A DNA stretch of 6,365 nt from Actinomycetes bacterium (GTDB taxonomy: Bacteria > Actinomycetota > Acidimicrobiia > Acidimicrobiales > JAJYPT01). Under the pieces are notes generated by a model. The model did not search any database, had not been told where the DNA came from, and saw only the letters and a program-made list of their open reading frames with translations. The position numbers were made by a program, and so were the translations under genes. The DNA is taken from assembly GCA_021795135.1 (NCBI GenBank), contig JAJYPT010000102.1:1-6365 (forward strand). The letters are read 5' to 3'. Of this stretch, positions 1-4,903 are shown piece by piece (the first letter of the stretch is position 1; each line of letters starts with the position of its first letter).

Positions 1-376
1 GACTAGTTAGCAATAAACTTTTAGAACTAGTTAAATACTTTTGCCTTCTGCTCAAGTACAAGCTGAGTCAAATCGAAGAAAAACTCAATCCTAAATATTT
101 GAATAAATACTGTTATATATAATCAACCAGCAACTAATTGAATTTTTTAGATTTTTTAAAAATTAAAATCCAATCAAAGGAACTGTTTTTGAAAGTGACA
201 AATTTATTCACTTATTGTTCCTCTAACAACTTCTTAATAAAAAGCTCAAGATAAACAAAAGTAGTAACTATAGGATTTGCCCATTGTAGGGGCTAATTGT
301 GATTCTTATCTAGATATTAACCAATAAAAAGATCTTCAATTTGTAAAACAGATTAAATCAATAAATCTTTTATCTT
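1..376. other. AT-rich stretch without a convincing gene
   Basis: This stretch lies downstream of the minus-strand lipoprotein gene and runs to the window edge. Frame 3 of the plus strand is open from the edge (base 3) to a TAA at 120-122, giving 39 codons with a Lys/Leu-rich, plausible-looking C-terminus. A run of that length is not rare at this base composition, so it may or may not be the tail of a gene outside the window. A weak inverted repeat AAGTGA/TCACTT (193-198 and 208-213) and one CTATAGGA octamer (268-275) are present. I see no tRNA, no clear terminator and no coding signal otherwise. Confidence 0.5.
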
Positions 377-1036
377 CTAACATCCCCCAGGAGGTCCAAC
401 TACTCCAGCCCCAACAGAGGGATGATCTACCATGCCAACATTTTTAGAACGAGAGACTCCCCCTAGGTGAACTACATACCATTGACCTCGCCAAGAAATC
501 AAAGACGCTATTCCAATAGAACGAATCTGATGGTTCTGCTCGTAGACTAATCTAGATCCAGGTACATGCCAATAACCAATCTTGTTATAACAAATACCTG
601 GCTTGATCCAAGTTGCATAAAAAGATGGAACTTTTACATATAATAAATTTGCACTTTTTGGATTTGGACCCAAAAGAGCATGTGCCGCCATCAAATCAAG
701 ACGGAAATGGGCGATGAGACGATGATTGTAATCATAATTAGGGTGAGCAATGGCTTTTACTTGTAGATAAGCTTGCCGAGGGAAAAAAGAAACCATAGCT
801 TGTTTTATGGATCCGTTTTGAATTCCTTGCCAAAGATGTCTAATTTCAGTATTAAATTGGATGCTATTAGAAGATGGCTTTACTGTAGTTTGAGGCAAAA
901 TACCTGGATTGAGTGTTGTAGTAGTAGTTGAAGCAGTAGCGCTAGTTGATCCAGTTTTCACCTTAGCTAAGCTATGGCAACTAGTAAATGTCAACAAAAT
1001 AGCACTCCAACTAACTAACTTACTAAATCTAGTCAT
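377..1036 (-). CDS. Putative secreted lipoprotein of an uncharacterised actinobacterial family (C-terminal PPGGC)
   Basis: The 219-residue product has a basic N-terminus, a hydrophobic stretch (about residues 7-18) and a Cys at position 20 preceded by FTS. This resembles a lipobox although Phe is unusual at -3, so the protein is probably exported and lipid-anchored. A Ser/Thr-rich linker follows (residues 29-41, ending in five Thr), then a globular domain from about residue 60. Notable strings are HLWQGIQNG (67-75), FFPRQAYLQVKAIA (84-97), the PGICYNKIGYWHVPG segment (146-160), SLISWRGQWYVVHLG (178-192) and a terminal PPGGC (215-219). I recall these from hypothetical proteins of Actinobacteria; no function or catalytic residue is evident. 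The gene is complete, ends in TAG, and is divergent from the membrane-protein gene. No Shine-Dalgarno precedes the ATG, while a promoter-like pair ends about eight bases upstream, so the message may be leaderless. The family assignment is from memory. Confidence 0.85.
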   Translation of the reverse strand: MTRFSKLVSWSAILLTFTSCHSLAKVKTGSTSATASTTTTTLNPGILPQTTVKPSSNSIQFNTEIRHLWQGIQNGSIKQAMVSFFPRQAYLQVKAIAHPNYDYNHRLIAHFRLDLMAAHALLGPNPKSANLLYVKVPSFYATWIKPGICYNKIGYWHVPGSRLVYEQNHQIRSIGIASLISWRGQWYVVHLGGVSRSKNVGMVDHPSVGAGVVGPPGGC

Positions 1037-1044
1037 GGTTTTTA

Positions 1045-1073
1045 TTACTAGTTTGAAAACAGTTATTTTTCAA
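1045..1073 (-). promoter_or_regulatory. Candidate promoter of the lipoprotein gene, overlapping an inverted repeat
   Basis: On the minus strand, TTGAAA (plus 1068-1073) is followed after exactly 17 bases by TAGTAA (plus 1045-1050), a weak -10 that ends eight bases before the ATG. The -35 lies within a perfect 7-bp inverted repeat TTGAAAA/TTTTCAA (1053-1059 and 1067-1073, 7-base spacer) that spans most of the spacer, so it could also be an operator. Transcription starting about seven bases past the -10 would give a leaderless or nearly leaderless mRNA, which fits the missing ribosome-binding site. This is pattern matching only. Confidence 0.35.
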
Positions 1074-1163
1074 GTCAGGCTATAAAAGCCAACTAAAGAC
1101 TCAATAAAGATATTTTCTTACCCTGAATTAGTTTTTCGTCTAGTTTTTAGTTATGTTTTTTAA

Positions 1164-1169
1164 TATATT
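1164..1169 (+). promoter_or_regulatory. Candidate -10 element for the membrane-protein gene
   Basis: TATATT matches five of six bases of the TATAAT consensus. No good -35 lies 16-18 bases upstream (the best is TAGTTT at 1141-1146). A start point near 1176 would place the Shine-Dalgarno at 1186-1191 in a leader of about 20 bases ahead of 1197. This favours translation beginning near 1197 rather than at the TTG at 1293. Confidence 0.25.
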
Positions 1170-1185
1170 CAAAAACTTCTTATGT

Positions 1186-1191
1186 AAGGAG
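1186..1191 (+). promoter_or_regulatory. Strong Shine-Dalgarno AAGGAG without a canonical start codon
   Basis: AAGGAG is the best ribosome-binding site upstream of the membrane-protein gene. Five bases after it, in frame with that gene, stands ATC (1197-1199), followed by a second ATC (1200-1202). The DUF4190 gene shows the same arrangement, AGGAG plus five bases plus GTG. No ATG, GTG, TTG or CTG occurs in this frame until 1293. An ATG at 1182-1184 is in frame but is followed at once by TAA (1185-1187). The site suggests non-canonical initiation at ATC (or the ATT at 1206), or a mutated or misread start. Confidence 0.5.
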
Positions 1192-1292
1192 TACTAATCA
1201 TCCAAATTAGCCAATCAACAACTTGGCTCAATACAAATACTGTCTGGAAGCCAAGTTGGATAAATAAGAAAATCCTACAACAAATCCTAGGT

Positions 1293-2168
1293 TTGTTTTG
1301 GGTGATAGCAGGTTGCCTACAACTACAACCTTTTATGTTTCATCATAGTTTTGTTCATAATCTAGCTCAAAATACTATGCAAAATACTGCTGGCATACCT
1401 AGTTTTTATACAACTATGGTTCAAAGTTCTGTCATATTCTTCTTGCACCACCAATTGTTTTTAAATTTAGGTTTTGCTACTCTCCAAATTTTCATAGGAC
1501 TAGCTCTTTTGGTGCAAAAAGCGATCCGTTTTGCATTAGCTATTTCAATACCTTGGGCTTTGACAATTTGGACACTTGGTCAAGCATTTGGATTTATGAT
1601 TTTTCCTCAAGCTTCTATGGCTTTTGGAGCTCCTGGATCTGCGATTTTATATGCAATTGCGGCTACTTTATTGTGGCCTAGTTCCAAAGATAATCTAGAT
1701 TCTGTTGCATCATCTTCTCCTTTGGGAATACGCGGAGGAGTTTTTCTATGGAGTTTCATCTGGGATGGTACTGCCCTTTTGGAATTAGAAAAATCCAACT
1801 GGGCACCTCAAGCACTTTCTGCCCAAATTAGTTATCAATCGAATCTTTCAGGAATACATTGGCTAAGTGTTTGTGATCATTACTTAGCTCATTGGCTAAA
1901 TGGAAATGGAACTATAGTTGCATTTGGAATGCTTTTAATTCAACTTATCGTAGGCCAAGCTACTTTGAGTCCATCTAGTCGCAAAATGGGTCTCAGAATA
2001 GGAATTTTGCTTTCTGTTTTTTATTGGGTATTTTTTCAAAACTTTGGTTCCATTTTTTCTGGAACTAGTTCTGATCTAAATTCAGGTCCTTTATTCGTCC
2101 TTCTCGCCCTAATTTTATGGCCTAGAACAAAATCTGAGCCAAAGCAACTAAATTCAGATTTCAACTAA
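1293..2168 (+). CDS. Multi-pass membrane protein, LQLQPFMF family, function unknown (start uncertain)
   Basis: From the first canonical start (TTG 1293) the product has 291 residues. Hydrophobic segments lie at about 1-16, 56-74, 79-104, 112-129, 148-160, 205-222, 233-250 and 265-277, suggesting seven or eight membrane helices. Marks are LQLQPFMF at 9-16, FGAPGSAILYAIAA at 111-124, and FGSIFSG followed by GPLFVLLAL at 251-257 and 265-273. I recall a conserved actinobacterial family with these strings but no experimental role; a distant relation to DoxX-like small membrane proteins is possible. The TTG has no ribosome-binding site and would start inside the first helix. The frame stays open back to 1188, with protein-like codons including three Trp and a basic stretch just before the helix. 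AAGGAG stands five bases before an in-frame ATC at 1197; starting there gives 323 residues and a complete first helix. No metal-binding or catalytic motif is obvious. It is complete at the C-terminus (TAA) and divergent from the lipoprotein gene. Confidence 0.85.
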   Translation: MFWVIAGCLQLQPFMFHHSFVHNLAQNTMQNTAGIPSFYTTMVQSSVIFFLHHQLFLNLGFATLQIFIGLALLVQKAIRFALAISIPWALTIWTLGQAFGFMIFPQASMAFGAPGSAILYAIAATLLWPSSKDNLDSVASSSPLGIRGGVFLWSFIWDGTALLELEKSNWAPQALSAQISYQSNLSGIHWLSVCDHYLAHWLNGNGTIVAFGMLLIQLIVGQATLSPSSRKMGLRIGILLSVFYWVFFQNFGSIFSGTSSDLNSGPLFVLLALILWPRTKSEPKQLNSDFN

Positions 2169-2375
2169 CATATCTAGATTTATAGTTTTGTAAGAGATTT
2201 TTAGTTACACGAAGATACCTAGAAATTGAATAACTGGCGAAATGACCTATGTCAGTTCTAAAGAAGCTACTATTGCTTTAAGCAAAAATTTAATATTCAG
2301 ATATAGGAATAGATAGTGGTCTCAGATAATCAATCTATCACGATTGCTGTATTTGAATAAGCACTCCAACTTTTC

Positions 2376-2412
2376 CCAGTCCTATAGGAAATAAGTTTTC
2401 CTATAGGACTGG
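2376..2412. repeat. Perfect 16-bp inverted repeat with a nested 10-bp palindrome in each arm
   Basis: The left arm is 2376-2391 and the right arm 2397-2412, with a five-base spacer TAAGT. All 16 pairs match. Each arm contains the palindrome TCCTATAGGA (2380-2389 and 2399-2408), so the element is also a direct repeat with 19 bases between centres. It can be read as an RNA hairpin or as two operator sites. No T-run follows on either strand, which argues against a standard intrinsic terminator. The sequence is read directly; the function is not known. Confidence 0.8.
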
Positions 2413-2421
2413 ATCTAGAGA

Positions 2422-2453
2422 GGCTGCATAGGTTTCTATTAGCCACAATAGAA
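2422..2453 (+). other. Two overlapping, mutually exclusive hairpins
   Basis: The first is GGCT with an inner ATAG-GTTT-CTAT and a closing AGCC (2422-2444). The second is a perfect 7-bp stem TTCTATT/AATAGAA (2434-2440 and 2447-2453) around a six-base loop. They share 2434-2444, so only one can form. A T-rich stretch (2460-2467) starts six bases after the second. The layout is reminiscent of an attenuator, but the stems are AT-rich and short, and the promoter I favour for the hydrolase lies downstream of them. Confidence 0.3.
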
Positions 2454-2465
2454 GCGGTTATATTT

Positions 2466-2494
2466 TTGAAAAACATCAACAAAGAAGCTAACAT
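2466..2494 (+). promoter_or_regulatory. Candidate promoter of the hydrolase gene
   Basis: TTGAAA (2466-2471, five of six to TTGACA) and TAACAT (2489-2494, four of six to TATAAT) are separated by exactly 17 bases. Transcription would begin near 2501, leaving a leader of about 80 bases before the ATG at 2583. The same TTGAAA plus 17-base spacing is seen ahead of the minus-strand lipoprotein gene. Confidence 0.3.
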
Positions 2495-2571
2495 CTAACT
2501 CAACTGCCAATAAAGTTGCTAGAAATGTTTTACTCCACTTAGTCCTAGTTTGACTGCTCAGGTCCATATTC

Positions 2572-2576
2572 AAGGA
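2572..2576 (+). promoter_or_regulatory. Ribosome-binding site that fixes the hydrolase start
   Basis: AAGGA lies six bases before the ATG at 2583. The in-frame TTG at 2550 has no comparable site and would add 11 residues ahead of the first beta strand, so ATG 2583 is preferred. Confidence 0.65.
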
Positions 2577-2582
2577 AATCTA

Positions 2583-3257
2583 ATGTCTGAAGATATAGTT
2601 CTCATACATGGAACTTCACAAGACCCAACAAGTTGGCAACTCCTTATAAGTTCACTACAACTTATTGGCAAACGATGTTTTACAGTTGATCTTCCTAATG
2701 AAGATATCTTTTCTAGCTCACAATTCTCAGAAATAGCAAAAGAACAAATACCTTCCAAAGTACAATCGCCTGTAGTGGTTGCCCATTCAGGTTCAGGTTT
2801 ACTTCTTCCAGCTATAGCTCGCAAACTCAACGCTAGTCACCAAATTTGGCTTGCTGCTATGATACCTATTAGTGACCAACGAAGCTTTTTAGAAGAAGCC
2901 TCATCAAACCCTACGGCAATATTTAACGAAGAATGGATTGGAGAAAATCCAATTGACGATGTAGTTTCTGCTACTTATTTTCTTTTCCATGATTGTTCAT
3001 TTATAACATTGCGTTGGGCTTTGACTACAAGAAGAGAATTTATCCCCATAGCAGTATATAAAGAACTAATTAAATTAGAACCATCTATCCCATCAACTTG
3101 TATTGTTGCTACAAAAGATAGAACGATAAAACCTAATTGGCTAAAACAGATCGCGAGAGAACGACTCAATGTAGAACCAATAGAGGTACCTTCAAGTCAT
3201 TGTCCTCATATTTCTCAGCCAGATTATATAGCTCAAATAATAGCTGAAGCTTGTTAG
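2583..3257 (+). CDS. Alpha/beta-fold hydrolase (probable serine esterase)
   Basis: Starting at ATG 2583 the product has 224 residues, typical of small esterase-like alpha/beta hydrolases. The first strand and oxyanion-hole loop are VLIHGTSQ (6-13). The nucleophile elbow is AHSGSG (67-72) with Ser69, an Ala replacing the usual first Gly. The likely acid is Asp179 in ATKDRTIKP (176-184) and the likely general base His206 in SHCPHISQP (205-213). The cap region carries FLFHDC (133-138). The last third resembles a family I recall from actinobacterial genomes, with RTIxPxW, ARERL and HCPHxSxP motifs. The substrate cannot be told from sequence; carboxylic esters are the default for this fold. No signal peptide is visible, so it is probably cytoplasmic. 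The gene stands alone, with 263 bases to the next gene and its own candidate promoter. An ORF from TTG 2550 is possible but less likely. Confidence 0.88.
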   Translation: MSEDIVLIHGTSQDPTSWQLLISSLQLIGKRCFTVDLPNEDIFSSSQFSEIAKEQIPSKVQSPVVVAHSGSGLLLPAIARKLNASHQIWLAAMIPISDQRSFLEEASSNPTAIFNEEWIGENPIDDVVSATYFLFHDCSFITLRWALTTRREFIPIAVYKELIKLEPSIPSTCIVATKDRTIKPNWLKQIARERLNVEPIEVPSSHCPHISQPDYIAQIIAEAC

Positions 3258-3347
3258 GTTCTTGTTTTTCTCACCCAGCCTAATTTTGATAAAAATTTAA
3301 AATTGTTAAATCCAATTAGAAATAGATAAAAACTCAATTAATTAAAG

Positions 3348-3382
3348 GCTTATAGCCAACATGGTTGATAATTGCTATAAGC
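3348..3382. repeat. 9-bp perfect inverted repeat between hydrolase and aminotransferase
   Basis: GCTTATAGC (3348-3356) pairs with GCTATAAGC (3374-3382) across 17 bases. Those 17 bases contain a further small hairpin, CAAC-ATG-GTTG (3357-3367). The stem lies about 90 bases after the hydrolase stop and 138 bases before the aminotransferase start. There is no clean T-run after either arm, so it is a weak terminator candidate or a leader structure of the aminotransferase message. Confidence 0.45.
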
Positions 3383-3458
3383 TTAAAGTAAAAAATTTTA
3401 AGTTTTCAAAAAGAAATTAAATAATTTGTTTTACTGATTTTTTCAAAAACTTATGTAT

Positions 3459-3485
3459 TCAAAATTCTCAAAATTCTCAAAATTC
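3459..3485 (+). repeat. Three perfect tandem copies of a 9-bp unit
   Basis: TCAAAATTC is repeated three times without a mismatch, ending 35 bases before the aminotransferase ATG. The unit is AT-rich and carries an A-tract every nine bases. It may be simple slippage, or it may change spacing or bending in the promoter or leader, where copy number could vary between strains. Positions are read directly; any regulatory role is a guess. Confidence 0.75.
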
Positions 3486-3506
3486 GACAAAAATTATTTA
3501 ACATCT

Positions 3507-3513
3507 AAAGGGG
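3507..3513 (+). promoter_or_regulatory. Ribosome-binding site of the aminotransferase
   Basis: AAAGGGG stands seven bases before ATG 3521, a normal distance. Another ATG at 3516 is only two bases away and opens a two-codon ORF (ATG ATA TGA) whose stop overlaps the true start. Confidence 0.6.
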
Positions 3514-3520
3514 CCATGAT

Positions 3521-4834
3521 ATGAACGTACCAACTCGCTGGGGACCTTATACAAACATGAAGGCTATAGAAGATAAAGGACCCATAGTAATTGAACGTGG
3601 CGAGGGAGTTTACGTATGGGATGAGCAAGGAAAACGTTACCTTGATGCCCATGGAGGTCTTTGGCTTTCTAACATAGGATACGGAAGAAAAGAAATCGCC
3701 CAAGCTATTGCTAAGCAAGCAGAAAAAATAAGTTGGTTTTCTTCTTTTGGTGGATTCGCCAATCGTCCTTCTTTAGATTTAGCAGATCGTGTTATTGACA
3801 TATTAAGACCTGATGGCATGGGAACAATATTTTTTAGCAATGATGGTTCTGGTGCTGTAGAAACTTCTCTAAAAATTGCCCGTCAGTATTGGAAATTGGT
3901 AGGACAACCCTCCAAAACAAAATTAATTGGCAGACAACATGCCTATCATGGGGTTTCTCTAGGTGCTTTATCTGTAGCTGGGATTACTCCAAATCGCAAA
4001 ATGTTCGAACCTTTATTAAAAGATGTAAGACATGCTCCTGCTCCTTACCAAAACCATTGTAGCTTTCACCCCCAAACACAGGTTTGTAATTATGGATGCG
4101 TAAATGAACTCGAACGCATTATTGGTTTTGAAGATCCAAGTACTATTGCTGCTTTTATAGCAGAACCCATTCAAGCAGCAGGTGGAGTCATTATTCCCCC
4201 ATTTGATTATTTAGCAAAAGTAAGAGAAATATGTCGCAAAAATGACATATTGTTCATTGCAGATGAAGTTGTCACAGGCTTTGGTCGGCTAGGAAAATGG
4301 ACTGGTTCGAGATATTATGGCATTCAACCTGACATGATGACTTTTGCAAAAGGAATTACTTCTGGTTACATCCCTCTTGGAGCAACAGCTATCTCCCCCC
4401 AAATATATGAAGCTTTTATTAAGTCTTCAACCGATGTACCTGAATTCCGTCATGGTAATACTTATAGTGGTCACCCTTTGGCTTGTGCTGCAGCTTTAGC
4501 TAATTTTGACATTCTAGAACAAGAAAAAGTACCTGAAAATGCTGCTGAAATGGGCGTTCATCTTAGCGAACATTTACAACAACTAGTAAAAGATTTCCCA
4601 GATTTTGTAGTCAATGCCGGATCTGTTGGTCTTTTAGGGCGAATAGAACTCAAACTATCTCCAGATATGGCACCTGGTAAAAGTGGAACTATTTTTTCTA
4701 ATAAACTATTAGAAAAAAACATAATAGTACGCCCTGTGGGAGATGTTGTTACCTTGTCTCCTCCTTTGGTTATAAACAAAGGAGAATTAGACGAGATGAT
4801 GGATCCCTTCCGTCAAATACTAGCTTCTTTGTAA
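3521..4834 (+). CDS. Class III PLP-dependent aminotransferase, omega-transaminase type
   Basis: The 437-residue protein is full length for fold-type I class III aminotransferases, which move an amino group from an amine or omega-amino acid to a keto acid, often pyruvate, using pyridoxal phosphate. Landmarks, in order: GLWLSNIGYGR (46-56) with Trp48 in the usual substrate-pocket position; a phosphate loop NDGSGAVE (107-114), where many relatives have GSEA or GSDA; the AYHG motif (141-144); IADEVVTGFGRLG (246-258) with Asp248 for the pyridine nitrogen; FAKGITSGY (275-283) with Lys277 as the Schiff-base lysine; HGNTYSGHP (311-319) with Thr314 near the partner subunit's phosphate; and IIVRPVGD (401-408), where Arg404 fits the flexible carboxylate-binding arginine of omega-transaminases. 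The residue roles come from family knowledge. No signal peptide is seen, so it is probably a cytoplasmic dimer. The amine donor is not deducible; beta-alanine, taurine, GABA and polyamine-type donors all occur in related enzymes. No pathway neighbours are present. ATG 3521 is supported by AAAGGGG. Confidence 0.95.
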   Translation: MNVPTRWGPYTNMKAIEDKGPIVIERGEGVYVWDEQGKRYLDAHGGLWLSNIGYGRKEIAQAIAKQAEKISWFSSFGGFANRPSLDLADRVIDILRPDGMGTIFFSNDGSGAVETSLKIARQYWKLVGQPSKTKLIGRQHAYHGVSLGALSVAGITPNRKMFEPLLKDVRHAPAPYQNHCSFHPQTQVCNYGCVNELERIIGFEDPSTIAAFIAEPIQAAGGVIIPPFDYLAKVREICRKNDILFIADEVVTGFGRLGKWTGSRYYGIQPDMMTFAKGITSGYIPLGATAISPQIYEAFIKSSTDVPEFRHGNTYSGHPLACAAALANFDILEQEKVPENAAEMGVHLSEHLQQLVKDFPDFVVNAGSVGLLGRIELKLSPDMAPGKSGTIFSNKLLEKNIIVRPVGDVVTLSPPLVINKGELDEMMDPFRQILASL

Positions 4835-4853
4835 TAATTTTTGTATTTGAGGT

Positions 4854-4898
4854 ATGAAACCAGATGGCATCTTAGTTGATTTTCTAAAGTTATCTTAG
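4854..4898 (+). other. 14-codon upstream ORF abutting the glycosylase start
   Basis: ATG 4854 opens MKPDGILVDFLKLS and ends in TAG at 4896-4898; the next base begins the glycosylase ATG in the same frame. A GAGG at 4849-4852 is too close (one base) to be a normal ribosome-binding site for this ORF. If translated, ribosomes would pass through the hairpin that hides the glycosylase start and stop exactly at that start, a layout suited to translational coupling. It could equally be chance. Confidence 0.3.
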
Positions 4899-4903
4899 AT
4901 GCC
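4866..4903 (+). promoter_or_regulatory. Predicted RNA hairpin enclosing the glycosylase start codon
   Basis: GGCATCT (4866-4872) pairs fully with AGATGCC (4897-4903). After one T-T mismatch, AG (4874-4875) pairs with CT (4894-4895); the loop is 18 bases. The ATG at 4899-4901 is in the closed stem. No Shine-Dalgarno is visible upstream. The pairing is direct; its effect on translation is inferred. Confidence 0.4.

Larger units (their letters stand above)
2169..2582. other. Long intergenic region with hairpins upstream of the hydrolase gene
   Basis: About 410 bases lie between the membrane-protein stop and the preferred hydrolase start. They contain a 24-codon ORF (2242-2316) without a ribosome-binding site, a perfect 16-bp inverted repeat, an adjoining pair of mutually exclusive smaller hairpins and a plausible promoter. 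These are listed separately. No tRNA-like fold or larger coding frame is visible. Confidence 0.5.

Noticed and set aside
3..122. Open frame from the window edge, 39 codons, possible gene tail
   Set aside because: Length is not significant at this base composition and no motif is recognised; only a longer sequence could decide.
327..370. AAAAGAT/ATCTTTT as terminator of the lipoprotein gene
   Set aside because: The seven AT-dominated pairs span a loop of about 30 bases, too weak to call.
1607..1798. Minus-strand open frame of 63 codons inside the membrane-protein gene
   Set aside because: It lies wholly within a better-supported gene, has no ribosome-binding site and encodes no recognisable features.
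2242..2316. 24-codon ORF after the membrane-protein gene
   Set aside because: It has no ribosome-binding site and no family resemblance, and such ORFs are expected by chance.
2550..2582. TTG start extending the hydrolase by 11 residues
   Set aside because: ATG 2583 has AAGGA six bases upstream and places the first beta strand at the usual distance from the N-terminus.
2570..3169. Minus-strand open frames inside the hydrolase gene
   Set aside because: They are antisense to a gene with a complete catalytic triad and have no independent support.
3459..3485. Tandem repeat as the start of a CRISPR array
   Set aside because: The units are 9 bases, adjoin without spacers and have no cas gene nearby.
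3494..4779. Minus-strand open frames inside or overlapping the aminotransferase
   Set aside because: They are shadows of a gene with every expected PLP-enzyme motif.
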